64,000 nucleotides of DNA. Origin: Haematococcus lacustris. Its lineage: Eukaryota; Chlorophyta; Chlorophyceae; Chlamydomonadales; Haematococcaceae. The position numbers and the translations under genes are program-made. Where the stretch lies: contig JASKMD010000007.1 in the NCBI GenBank assembly GCA_030144725.1, forward strand, positions 9,472,503-9,536,502. The letters are read 5' to 3'. Below, piece by piece: positions 22,501 to 33,012 of this stretch; position 1 is the first letter of the stretch; the number at the start of each line of letters is the position of its first letter. Under the pieces are notes generated by a model that saw only the letters and a program-made list of their open reading frames with translations, was not told where the DNA came from and did not search any database.

Positions 22501-23026
22501 ACTTGGCCGGGCCAATCCTAGGCACGCAAAGCTCCGGATGCTGCATGGACCAGCCATGGAGGTCACTTATCTCGCTTAGCTTGCCTAAATGAGAGTTCAG
22601 GTCACCCATCAGGAGGACATGTGGTGTGTGTGATGTAGCCTCCTGGAGCTCTAGCAGCAAGTGGTTGAAGTGCTCAGAGACATTGTGAGCGGGGGGTATG
22701 TAGCCCACACCCAGCAACACATCGCCCTCAAGTCCACACACACACCCTGCCAGCCTGACCCAAAGCAGCTGCATGGCACTACTGGTGCGCCATAGCCTGG
22801 CGTGCCTGGCTAGCTCCTTGCGCAGCAGAAGGGCCACCCCCTGACCCGGCACCCCCTGACGTGAAACAGTAGTGTGAAAGGCACTATGGGTAGGGGCATG
22901 CTGCATGAACTCCGCTATCCTATTGCTGCGTGTCTCGCACAGAGCGATGACATCATGCTCGGCCACCAGCCTCCTAATAGCTGTGAACTTGACTGAGGTG
23001 GTGTCATGCTTGAGGCCATTGACTCA
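19514..23026 (-). CDS. LINE ORF2: APE endonuclease and reverse transcriptase
   Basis: An open frame of about 1,150 codons. The N-terminal part is an exonuclease III-like (APE) endonuclease: VNGLKHDTTSVKF near 23020, AEHDVIALCETRSN (catalytic Glu), LLMGDLNSHLG, and FDHSPITLSF (final Asp-His). The reverse transcriptase follows with FIPGRSTMQP, AFIDFKQAYDHIP, DQGVKQGCPISPLLFALYV and the catalytic FMYADDLTLV (YADD at 20756-20767). The C-terminus has CTRCTEGVVDDAMHFIFEC, a CCHC-like zinc motif common in LINEs. No RNase H was seen. An in-frame TGA just upstream of VNGL (near 23027), beside a short GTCAATGA duplication, leaves the true start uncertain. The frame is otherwise intact, so this copy may be young. 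Confidence 0.88.
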
Positions 23027-23061
23027 TTGACCGCTAACCTGAGCTCTCGAGGGGTGAGTCC

Positions 23062-23707
23062 CTAGCCCCGACCCTCTCCCACGCCCTGAGCCCCCACCGC
23101 CCTGAGCTTACCCGTAGGAGTCTCCCCAGACGCACCTAACCCCGCTTGATGCCTTGTGCGGTGGTTCCCCAAAGGGGGAGAGAGTGGGCGGCTCTTGGTT
23201 GGGGAGCCTGGGGCCGAGTGGCCGCCACCCCCCAGGGGGAAGGGCGGGGGGGGGGGCAGATGGCTGAGGACTGCTGCTGTTGCTGCTGCGTTGCGCTGTG
23301 TCTGGTTGGGCAGGGTGGGGCGACCTGGTGCCACAGTCTTGGCTGTTGTCTGGCTGGGACCCGCTGCTGCTGCTGCTGCACTGCGCTGCACCTGGTTAGG
23401 CGAGGCGGGGCGGCTGCCCGGCGCAGCTGTCTTCCCCGGAGCCTTGCCGGCTGGTGCCTGGTTAGGCCCCCCTGCTGCTGCTGCTGCTGCTGCTGCTGCA
23501 CTGCGCTGCACCTGGTTAGGCGAGGCGGGGCGGCTGCCCGGCGCAGCTGTCTTCCCCGGAGCCTTGCCGGCTGGTGCCTGGTTAGGCCCCCCTGCTGCTG
23601 CTGCTGCTGCTGCTGCACTGCGCTGCACCTGGTTAGGCGAGGCGGGGCGGCTGCCCGGCGCAGCTGTCTTCCCCGGAGCCTTGCCGGCTGGTGCCTGGTT
23701 AGGCCCC

Positions 23708-23739
<32 letters not shown>

Positions 23740-24220
23740 ACTGCGCTGCGCCCGGTTAGGATCTGCAGGCTGGTTGTCCTCTTCCATTGCTGCGGCAGCT
23801 GCTGCCGCACCCTGCTGCTGCTGTTGATGCTGCTGCTGCTGTTGACGGGTGGCGAGGGACCTTGGTAGGAGAAAAGCTGCAGGCTGGTCCGCAGCCGCAT
23901 ACTCACATGCTGCCTCAATGCTGCACTCATCCATGCTCTTCAGGTCTGGCTTGCTGAGGTTGCTGAGGTGGACAAACAGGGGGTAGGTAATCTGCTTCCC
24001 CTTCCAGGTGGTGATGATGGCTGTGCGTGACTTGTTGCATTCAAAACGCATGCCATGCACAGGGGACCGCACACTGCTCTTATCCACAACTGCCTGCAGC
24101 TGCCGGCGAGCTGGCCACACGACCCGCTGTAGCGGACCCTTCCCCAGGTCTGCTGGGAGTGCGGCCTGCTGGGCAGCAGCCAGAACGCTGAGGGCTGAGG
24201 CATGGGAGCCGACACTGACC
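23062..24220 (-). CDS. LINE ORF1-like protein
   Basis: Frame upstream of the reverse-transcriptase ORF on the same strand. It contains a compact N-terminal part (SSVRSPVHGMRFECNKSR, then ITYPLFVHLSNLSKPDLKSM) that could be a nucleic-acid-binding fold, then poly-Gln and poly-Ala runs, then three tandem units with PNQAPAGKAPGKTAAPGSRP. The repeat units are 114-120 bp on DNA at about 23380-23750. The first codons of the open frame belong to the outer LINE's flank, so the true start lies within about 24050-24220. No family recognised. Confidence 0.6.
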
Positions 24221-24226
24221 TTAGCG

Positions 24227-24314
24227 AGAGATATGGCTAGCAGACCCCCAGGCAGGCTACACACCTCAAGAGAGATATGGCTAGCAGACCCCCAGGCAGG
24301 CTACACACCTCAAG
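24227..24314 (+). repeat. 44-bp tandem duplication at the nested-LINE junction
   Basis: AGAGATATGGCTAGCAGACC and the following bases up to ACACCTCAAG occur twice in a row, at 24227 and 24271. The left side of the nested LINE has only AGAGATATG. Either the outer LINE already had the duplication, or 5'-end joining of the inner LINE copied target sequence twice. Confidence 0.85.
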
Positions 24315-24899
24315 ACCTAGCCGCACACCTTGCCGATCACACGACCCCTATAGACCTCACAGAAGCACATCAGACCAGAGCAATGCCTGCTCCTAATATC
24401 GCCCTGAACCATAGATCCAAGAGAACCAACCCCGCGAACCCTACAACTAAACATACCAAACGCAGACAGGTACCCCCACCCCCAGCTCCAGCCCCAGCCC
24501 CAGCCCCAGCCCCAGCCCCAGCCCCAGCCCCAGCCCCAGCCCCAGCCCCAGCCCCAGCCCCAGCCTCAGCCCCAACCCCAACCCCAACCCCAACCCCAGC
24601 CCCACCCCTTTGCCCCACCCCATCCCCGCCCCTGGCAGCAGAGCCACCCCCCCCCAGCAGGCCCATGCAACAAGTGCCCCCCATGACAAAGAAGCGCCGC
24701 CCAACCAGAGTTACCACCCACGACCACAGCACCAAGCGCCAGATTCGCATCACCAACTTCCTCTCCCTGAAGACTCCCTCCGAACCAGATCCCACGCCCA
24801 GCACCAAACCCCACAACAACGCCCGTATAGGCCAGCCTGCCATCACAACAGAACCAACAACCACACTTGACCCCAAACCCATACCCATTCTCAGCAACC

Positions 24900-25636
24900 T
24901 CACAATCAGCACACTCAACACACAAGGGCTCTACACAAAAGGACAAGACGTCATAGAGCTGATTCTGGACGACAACCCAGACATCTTAGTACTCACAGAG
25001 ACCAAGATAGGCAGAAAGAGCAAGATGGCCCCAAGATGGCTGCAAACAATGTTACGTGACTACACCTGGTGGCACAGCCACCACCACACCGCAGGAACCA
25101 TCCTAGCTGTCAAGCGCTCTATAGCTGTGGCAACCACAGCCAAAGCAAACACCGCTGACACTGCTGGGAGACTGGTCACAGCCACCCTGCAGCCCACAAA
25201 CTCCACGCCAGTCATCCTGATAGGTACCTACTGGCCATCAGGACACAGCGCAGCAGCGTCCTCATCCCGCCTCGCCATGCAAGACACCATAACAACACTC
25301 CTAAATGCACACAGATCACACCTCCCCCTAATGATAGGAGACATGAATGCCACCTGGCGGCCCAATGACAGGAGCAGCAACACCACCTACCCGCAGGACA
25401 TGGAGTACAGGGCCTTCTTGCACTCCCAGAACCTGCAGCCAGTGCAACAAGAAGATAGAAAAGCCACACACAGGCAATGGAAGGAGGCAGACGAAGCAGG
25501 CCAGCCACAAAGTACTGACAGTCGCATTGATGACATCCTCACACGCAACAGCCCCGCAAAATTACGGTAGCTTACGGTACTGCTAGCCTGCGCAAGCAAA
25601 TGGGGAGGCGGGCTCAGCGACCACCTACCCCTTACT
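24900..25636 (+). other. APE endonuclease domain of the large LINE
   Basis: ISTLNTQGL (Asn), ILVLTETKIG (catalytic Glu), MIGDMNATWRPND (Asp and Asn), DSRIDDIL (Asp) and LSDHLPL (Asp-His) appear in the order of apurinic-type LINE endonucleases, which nick the target DNA. The TAG at 25568 falls between the last two motifs. Confidence 0.88.
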
Positions 25637-26000
25637 ATGACCCTAGATATCACGTCCACTGGCCTCAACATACCTGCCATACCCACATTGCCGACCTTAA
25701 GACAGACCTCCAAAAAAGCGCTCACAACTCCAGTCAGCAAAGAAGACCAGGAGAAGTTCAAGCACGCCTGCCAAGACACGAACAACAACATTCCACAACT
25801 CCTAGCACGCCTGCAATTGACCCTGAGCCCTGCTAAAACAGCGGCACAAGCACACTATGCAGCCATCACCAACAGTTGCGCCAAATCTATCCACCAACTA
25901 ACCCACATCGATGGAATCAGTGCACCAATAGTTGTGAATGAGCTGGCCACCCATATGCACAAACTCCTGGACAAATGCCTCAAGGTGGCAATAGAAAACT

Positions 26001-26500
26001 NNNNNNNNNNNNNNNNNNNNNNNNNNNNNNNNNNNNNNNNNNNNNNNNNNNNNNNNNNNNNNNNNNNNNNNNNNNNNNNNNNNNNNNNNNNNNNNNNNNN
26101 NNNNNNNNNNNNNNNNNNNNNNNNNNNNNNNNNNNNNNNNNNNNNNNNNNNNNNNNNNNNNNNNNNNNNNNNNNNNNNNNNNNNNNNNNNNNNNNNNNNN
26201 NNNNNNNNNNNNNNNNNNNNNNNNNNNNNNNNNNNNNNNNNNNNNNNNNNNNNNNNNNNNNNNNNNNNNNNNNNNNNNNNNNNNNNNNNNNNNNNNNNNN
26301 NNNNNNNNNNNNNNNNNNNNNNNNNNNNNNNNNNNNNNNNNNNNNNNNNNNNNNNNNNNNNNNNNNNNNNNNNNNNNNNNNNNNNNNNNNNNNNNNNNNN
26401 NNNNNNNNNNNNNNNNNNNNNNNNNNNNNNNNNNNNNNNNNNNNNNNNNNNNNNNNNNNNNNNNNNNNNNNNNNNNNNNNNNNNNNNNNNNNNNNNNNNN
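26001..26500. other. Assembly gap (500 N)
   Basis: Exactly 500 N, probably a placeholder of unknown true length, inside the large LINE between the endonuclease and the RT palm. Reading frame is shared on both sides only if the true length leaves the same phase. Confidence 0.99.
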
Positions 26501-29500
26501 TGCCAAACCAAAACCCATGATACCACAGGTCAACACTACCGGCTGCGAGGCTGCAACAAACTCAGAAGCCACAAGCGGCACACCCACCTATGGATCAAGC
26601 ATGCACAGCACCACCCGAGTGACTACAAGGGAAGCACCATCACCGACGCACTAACACATGTGCCTCCCCTCCCCTCCTGCAAAGTACCTACAGCGGCCAA
26701 GCAGACAGCACTAGACATCATACAGATGTACTACAAAGACGGTACCCCCTTCCACACTGCCCTAAAACTAGCCTACAAACACACAAAAACAGACCTACAA
26801 TCCTACGACAAAGAGCAGTCAGCTATCCATGCTGACAGACACCGAGCAGCTGCCCAGAAGCTCATTCACACCAAACCAAGGCTAGCAAACAAGGCCATCT
26901 TCCAACCATCGAGCAAACGCCACACCATCACAGCCCTACACGATGACAGAACTGGTGCGCTGGCAACAGACCCCACACAACTTGTCCAGGTAGCTGACCG
27001 CTACTTTACGCGAACTTGGGCCGCCACAGGCAGCAAAACAGGGACATACCTACCAGAACACTGCCCTAGAAAGGCACCTTGGGAGCAGCCCAATGCCATT
27101 GACCGCTTCACACTCAAGACGGGCGCCACCCAGCGAGAAGAGCCAGACCTGGAAGGCAACAGAGCAAAGAGGGCGTGGCTTAACTCCACGATCCAGGACA
27201 CCGCAACCTTCCACACTTGCCTAAAACAGCTGAGCAGCGGCAAAGCACCAGGACCAGATGACATACCTAACGAACTACTGAAAATGCTACCAAACGAAAT
27301 CACGACTGCCATACACGACATGTTCACAGTCCTATGGGCGACAGGCCTCACCCCCACCGGATGGAAGACTAGCAACACTGTGCTCATTTACAAAAACAAG
27401 GGGTCCGAGACTGACCTAGCCAACTACAGACCCATCGGCCTTGCCAACACCCTCTACAAACTATGGACACGTATGATCACAGTGGCACTATACGAGTATG
27501 CTGAACAACACAACGTCCTTAGTAGCTGCCAGGCAGGCTTCCGCCGGCACCAAGACACTATGACCCAACTGCAAAGCCTAGTCATGGCCCTCGAAGACGC
27601 CAAGATAGGCCAACAAGACATCTACGCACTCATCGTAGACTTTACCTCTGCCTTTAACACCACCGATCAGGATAAGACACTCTGGATCATGTATGACCTG
27701 GGCTTTCCCACAGATGCCATCGAGGCAGTAAAAGATCTATACACCGGAGCGAGCAGCACAGTACAGCTCACACCACAACTGAAAGGCCAACCTGTTCCTA
27801 TCACACGAGGCACTATCCAAGGAGACTCTCTCTCTCCTCTACTATTCCTAATCTACATGGAGCCGCTCTTGCGATGGCTGCACGTCGGAGGCAGAGGGTA
27901 TGAGCACAGCTGCCTCGATGCAACACAGCACCAGGACAACACTCTACGACACCAAAACAAACTGAGCAGCCTAGCCTTTGCAGACGACCTCATCATTCTC
28001 ACCTCGTGCCTCTCCGACCTTAAGATCCAGGCGCATAAGCTCACAGAGTTCTCCACTTGGGGCAGCCTGCAAGTGTCAGGCAGCAAAACCAAAGTAACAG
28101 GCATACTACACCAAAAGGCCAAGACAAAAGTCTATGGCACAAATGATCCCACAGCCCAGGTGGCAGCCCAGCTCCATGGCCAGATTGAGGTGCAAGGACA
28201 GGCCACTCAGTACCTCCCCCCCACCCAGCCCTTCCTGTACCTAGGTGTCAACATCACCATGACCCTGGACTGGAAGCACCAGCATAGACGCATGACTGAC
28301 ACCCTCCGCTCCAGGCTTGAATGCCTCCGCACATCATACGCCTCACCTCGTCAGACCCTCCACATCGTGAAGACGGCTGTGGCCACCTGCTTGGCCTATG
28401 CCTTTCCAGTGACACCCTGCTCACCCACTGACCTAGAAGCATGGGACAGCATGATAACCACAATGATGAAGCGCAGGTTTGGCCTGTGGGTCAGCGCACC
28501 TAGCGCCATGATCCGTGAAGATACAGACACCTTTGGCCTAGGATGCACCTCACTGGCAGTGGAATACAACAGCCGCTGCGTGAAGGCACTATTGGAAGGA
28601 CTCCAAGCGGAGGGCCGCTACGGCAAGGTCACCAGGTCCATGCTTGCCATGCAGATCACGTACCTCTCGCAGCTGCTAGCCCAAAAGCCATCCAGACATC
28701 AGACTCAGAAGGAGCTGCAGAAATGCTCTCGCACTCGCCAGCTGCTCTGCGCCCACAACAGCTCCCTGCAAGTGGCACTCCAAGGCACCACCATTGACCC
28801 CCCCCTGTTGGCACAGCTACAAGCTATACACACAGCATCGGTGGCCCAACCCCTAGACAAACACCACACTAGAGTGATGCGTGCCATAGTGGGCCCCCTG
28901 ATTGCACTTGGCTTCTCTGGCCCCCACCAGCTCTTAGAAATGAAAGGCACCAACATCATATCAGGCAGAGAGTTGAGGGTCCTCGCCAAACAAAGGGGCA
29001 GGAGGGCAACACACAAACACATTGGAGCCCTAAACCGCCTGCGCCTGCTGCTTCAGCTAGGGGAGGAACCCACCTCAGACCAACTGCAAGCCATCATGAA
29101 CCACCGGGACATCAACCTTGACCTGGACCTCAAGCACAGGCAGACGCACCACAGCATGGGAGGCCTCACAGCCTGCCAGTGGACTGACAAAAGCACATAC
29201 GCACTACCAGGGTGGAACTGGCAGGTCTCAATTGCCGCCAACCAAGTCATTCGCATCACCGACCTCTTCAAAAAGCCCCCCGAACAACCCACTGCTGCCC
29301 CACCACCCCACACAAACACACAACACAACAGTGCAACCACAACCGACCCACAGAACATCAACAACAAGAGGCCTGCGCCGAAACCCCCCACCGGCAACAA
29401 GAGCATGGGCAGAGTAGCCCTACCTGATGCCACTGACCTCCCTCTGCCACACCTGAACCCGACCCAGCTATACACCTGGAAGGAGGACCAAGCCACAAGT

Positions 29501-29806
29501 GGCACAGTTAGCCACAGCCAAATGATGTTGAACCAGATGTTCAGGCACAGGGAGAAGATCAAGAAGGTCTTTGGCTGGCAGATTACTAACACCACATTTG
29601 GCCTAGACCTACGCCCCAAAGCAGCAAGAAGGACACACCAAAAGCAACAATCTAAAGAGGAGGTTGATGGCACCATGCAACAGCAATACTGGGTAACATG
29701 GCACCCGTCAAGAGTTGAGAAATGGGCCCTCCCCCTCTACGCCAAGAATGGCTACCACCCGCAGAGCGTAAAGCCCTACCCACGCAGCCAACTCAGGGAC
29801 GACGAC

Positions 29807-29995
29807 TGCGACTGTGAGCTATGCTGGTCACCCAACAGCAGGGAGAATGATGCAGATGCTGCAGACATGTATGTCTGTGACACATGCCAGCGCACGTACC
29901 ACTGGCAGTGCCTTCTTGACTGCAAATGCGCCAAGCCAAGTGAAAGACCTGGCTCTGATGACAACACAGAATGGGAATGCCCCTTGTGCGCACCG
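29807..29995 (+). other. PHD-type zinc finger of the large LINE
   Basis: Cys/His spacing CDCELC, then MYVCDTCQRTYHWQCL, then CKCAKPSE and WECPLC fits the C4-H-C3 order of a PHD finger, including the aromatic before the last Cys pair. PHD fingers often bind histone H3 tails, so it might guide chromatin targeting of the element (inference). Confidence 0.75.
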
Positions 29996-31182
29996 CTAGC
30001 TCCACACGAGAAGGAGGCACGCAGAGCCGCTGCTGACGAGGAGATAGTAGAGGTCCACTGGGAACCCAGCGCGGAGGCATTCACCATGCTAAATCACCAT
30101 ACAGACTTCTGCGAGCTTATGGAGGAGTACAAAACAGAGACGGAGGCTAGGCAACACGCACTCACAAGCACGCGCAAGGACGGCGACATTAACGACGATC
30201 TGATGCGACAAAGCATGAGCGACACTGCACGTGGACAATGGCAGTCCACCCACGGCGACCCGCTACGCTCCAAAATTAGATTCGACATCCTCCCCACTAA
30301 CCCGCAGCTTGACATATGCCCAACTGGAAGGTGCGAAGTGTGGCTTCGACATGCAGACTTCTACCCCTGCCAACAAAACCCAGCCCTCACACAAGCCTTA
30401 CCCCAACCAATCACACAGCAGGTCGTAGCCGTCTACAACACAGATGGTAAATGCATGGGAGTCATCACACCCGCCCGAGCAGCAAACCTGCTATCTAGAT
30501 ACAACGCAACTCAGAAGGACGCCCCGACACCTCTAAACACTAGCTTTGCCGCAGAGCTTGTCAGCCTCTTGGCAAGGCATGGCCAAGCCACCGCTGATGC
30601 CACACACACAACCCCCACACCAATCGTCCACATCCTGAGACAACACCTGGAGATCACCAAGGAACGCTACACCACCCCTCTCCACTGCAGCCCACTCTTT
30701 GAAGAGTACTACAGCCCATGCGAAAAAGACAAACTGTTTGGCTCACTGGGCCCCCCCTTACTCTGCCAGCACCAAGGCATGTCATGGGCCCAACCCACCA
30801 AAGCAGACATCACTATGGCTGTCCGACACGCCCTACACGCAGCACAAGCCCCAACACACACACCAACCCTCACTGCCATGCTCCTGCCCAACAAAGGACG
30901 CACAAACTCTGCAACATACATGCGGTGGATTTCTGAGCACCCCCACCTGTGCACCAAAGTTGGCACCTTCGCACCCCATGCGCTGCAGCCAGACCCGCCG
31001 CAAGCGTGGACTGGGGGCATACCGTACACCTGCAGCAACAAACACCACTCACTGCTCGTACTTATTCACAACTCGAGTGCAATACATCATCTGCAAGCAC
31101 GGAACCCACTATGGCTCGACAGCCTGCGCGGCGCCTTGAGTCAGCTCGCTGGTAGGAAGTTCCTACCCCCCTTAAACACACG

Positions 31183-31195
31183 CCCCCCCCCCCCC
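31183..31195 (+). other. 13-C run where the LINE frame changes
   Basis: A homopolymer of 13 C. Upstream the polyprotein is in one frame (to 31303) and downstream the RNase H/nuclease part is in another (open from 31215). A one- or two-base length error, slippage mutation or programmed frameshift at this run would explain it. Confidence 0.7.
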
Positions 31196-31214
31196 ACCGC
31201 CGGCCCACACAAGC

Positions 31215-32810
31215 TTGACAGGGGCCGGCACCTACAGGAAACTACCCCAAGATACACCAACACCCCCCACAGCCCTCCCCCCCACCTCTCACACCCTCGC
31301 TAACTACTGGAGTGGCACCCACCTCCAACCAAAGGTTGGGGACTGGAAATCATGGACATACACCGATGGCAGCTGCACCACAGCACCAGGAGCACCCCAA
31401 CGCATTGGAGCAGGCATCTACCACCCCCAAGGCACACAACAACACCAAACCATCAACCCCAGTGGAGAGGGGGCTACCAACACGATCACAAGAGCCGAAC
31501 TCGCAGCCATCAAGGCAGCACTAGATCAAGGGCACACACACATCGCCACCGACAGCCTCACCGCCATGTTTCAAATAAGGATGGCTGTCCTCCAACCCAT
31601 GCGTCTCCACCTGCACAAGCACAAGGATATCCTTACCACCATAGTACAAACAATCAAAGCTAGCCCTACCACGATACACCTCTTCAAGGTGAGAGCACAC
31701 AATGGCATCATTGGCAACGAATACGCCGACCACACAGCCAAACTGGCAGCACAACATGATAACCATGATATCACCATCCCAGGTTGCAAGGATCCCTACC
31801 ATGACACCCATTGGCTGCAAACTCCTGGGAAGGAGGACCACCCCCCCCGGCCACTAGGAGACCTGATGGGCAGCCTGAAAACACACATGCACATCAGACA
31901 TAGACTAGGACTGGCCAATCAAGACTCTATCTACTATGAGGCCTGGCAGTCTATCACCCTCATAGCGCACAAGATGAGCAACTTCCTTTGGCGCGATGGG
32001 GCCATCACCACGCCACAACAACGGTGCATAATGCGCTATAGAACTGGAACTCTCTACAATCAGAAGCACGCAGTCCGTTTTGGGCTCAGCGACAGCACAA
32101 ACTGCCCACTATGCGGCCAGCCGGACAGCGCTCTACACATCCTGTCAGGTTGCACTGCTACGAACAAGCTAGTCACGCACCGCCACAATGCGGCCGGCCG
32201 CGCCATCCTCCGAGCCGTGCAGGACGGAGCCCTCGGCGCCGGCCTGGTCTTCACCGATGTCGGCGACCTGTACGAGGACAGCGACACAGCTTCTCCGATC
32301 AAAAGCAAGCTCAAACGCAGAAACCTGAGACGCGCGCTCGATATAGACCCCACCACTACAGGACGAATCACCTACCCGGACGCCGTGATTATCTCCCCAA
32401 ACGGGCCCTACGAAGGACCGGCGACGAAGATCCCGCTGAGGCATAGACATGTGACTCTGATAGAAATAAAATACTGCATGGACACCGACCCAACGGAACA
32501 ACTACACAAAGCGACTGCGCAGCACGCCAACTTGCTCCAAGCACTTCAACCAGGCATCAACTGTGCCTCCGCGAAACAAATCAACATCATGCTAGGAGTG
32601 GGTGGCACAATATACAAGGACCACACCCACAAGCGACTTCTAGAGCTAGGAGTCCAGGACACAAACGACAACCTGCTGAAGTGGCTACACCGACATGCGA
32701 TACAAACTGCACATGCACTCGTTGTAGCGAGACGGCAAGCTGAACCGCCGAAACAGCAAAGAAAGCAAAATAAACAATGGACACGAACGGCAAGGGCACC
32801 GGCTGGATGA
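31215..32810 (+). CDS. LINE polyprotein, C-terminal part (RNase H and restriction-like endonuclease)
   Basis: RNase H: WTYTDGSCTT (Asp codon 31365), TRAELAAIKAAL (Glu 31497), IATDSLTAM (Asp 31551), GNEYADHTAKLA (Asp 31728), all catalytic carboxylates present. Then a CCHC motif CPLCGQPDSALHILSGC (32103-32153) and THRHNAAGRAI, followed by a PD-(D/E)XK-type core: TYPDAVII (32373) and LIEIKYCMDTDP (Glu 32463, Lys 32469). This CCHC, R-H-N, PD...K order is that of the restriction-like endonuclease of R2-type LINEs. It is separated from the preceding frame by the 13-C run. Confidence 0.85.
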   Translation: MTGAGTYRKLPQDTPTPPTALPPTSHTLANYWSGTHLQPKVGDWKSWTYTDGSCTTAPGAPQRIGAGIYHPQGTQQHQTINPSGEGATNTITRAELAAIKAALDQGHTHIATDSLTAMFQIRMAVLQPMRLHLHKHKDILTTIVQTIKASPTTIHLFKVRAHNGIIGNEYADHTAKLAAQHDNHDITIPGCKDPYHDTHWLQTPGKEDHPPRPLGDLMGSLKTHMHIRHRLGLANQDSIYYEAWQSITLIAHKMSNFLWRDGAITTPQQRCIMRYRTGTLYNQKHAVRFGLSDSTNCPLCGQPDSALHILSGCTATNKLVTHRHNAAGRAILRAVQDGALGAGLVFTDVGDLYEDSDTASPIKSKLKRRNLRRALDIDPTTTGRITYPDAVIISPNGPYEGPATKIPLRHRHVTLIEIKYCMDTDPTEQLHKATAQHANLLQALQPGINCASAKQINIMLGVGGTIYKDHTHKRLLELGVQDTNDNLLKWLHRHAIQTAHALVVARRQAEPPKQQRKQNKQWTRTARAPAG

Positions 32811-32998
32811 GCTATGCGGGGGAGGGAGGATGTTGACATGGCCCCTGGGTGCGCCCGGTAGCCTGGCAACCCTCCCTCCCCCCCCCCCCCCCACCTGTCT
32901 CCGGTGGGAGGGTAGCAAGGGCACGCCCCGAGGCTACTCTCCCCCCTTAATGCACGCCCGACGGCGAGGGCGTAGTCTTTCTTTCTTTCTTTCTTTCT
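32811..32998 (+). other. 3' UTR and TTTC tail of the large LINE
   Basis: From the stop to CGTAGTC(TTTC)n. Contains a GGTAGCCTGGCAACC / GGTGGGAGGGTAGC region that could pair, a long C run, and the block CCTTAATGCACGCC...GGCGAGGGCGTAGTC that recurs in the relics at 6631 and 61660 and in the SINE at 50528. Likely the region recognised by the element's reverse transcriptase. Confidence 0.75.
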
Positions 32999-33012
32999 TG
33001 CAGCTGCAATCA
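32999..33012. repeat. Right target-site duplication of the large LINE
   Basis: TGCAGCTGCAATCA, identical to 15679-15692, immediately after the TTTC tail. Confidence 0.8.

Larger units (their letters stand above)
19478..24226 (-). mobile_element. APE-type LINE nested in the larger LINE
   Basis: A minus-strand non-LTR retrotransposon of about 4.75 kb with an ORF1-like frame (23062-24220) and an endonuclease-reverse transcriptase frame (19514-23026). The 3' end has no long poly(A); it ends with GTGTAAGCCACATCATCT beside AGAGATATG, which recurs at the other junction (24227), consistent with a target-site duplication of about 9 bp. It cut the large LINE's frame between the second Josephin-like domain and the Pro-Ala linker. 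It is therefore younger than the large LINE. Confidence 0.82.
24271..31303 (+). pseudogene. LINE polyprotein, central part (APE, RT, PHD)
   Basis: Continues the polyprotein frame after the nested LINE (REIWLADPQAGY). Order: Pro-Ala linker from CCCCAG repeats (24476-24603), APE endonuclease (24900-25630) with TAG at 25568-25570, then an open frame to 31303 through the 500-base gap. The frame is the same on both sides of the TAG, which lies between RIDDILTRNSPAKLR and GGGLSDHLPL, so a single nonsense codon interrupts one domain. RT motifs: PGPDDIPNELLKMLP, YRPIGLANTLYKLW, IVDFTSAFNTTD, GTIQGDSLSPLLF, and FADDLIIL (27977-27988 encodes FADD). After the RT come a PHD-type finger and about 400 residues with no recognised fold, ending GNP-type WLDSLRG near 31120. 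Confidence 0.85.
15693..32998 (+). mobile_element. Dualen/RandI-type LINE, near full length, interrupted
   Basis: Non-LTR retrotransposon of about 12.5 kb once the nested LINE (19478-24226) is set aside. Order: 150-bp 5' leader, polyprotein frame from ATG 15843, His-rich repeats, 2A motif, two Josephin-like domains, Pro-Ala linker, APE endonuclease, reverse transcriptase, PHD-type finger, uncharacterised region, RNase H, CCHC zinc motif and restriction-like endonuclease, stop at 32810, then a 190-bp 3' UTR ending GGGCGTAGTC(TTTC)n. Having both APE and restriction-like endonucleases is the hallmark of the Dualen/RandI clade described from Chlamydomonas. The copy is dead or nearly so: TAG at 16839 and 25568, the nested insertion, and a frame change at the C run 31183-31195. 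500 N inside the RT N-terminal part hide further sequence. Confidence 0.85.
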
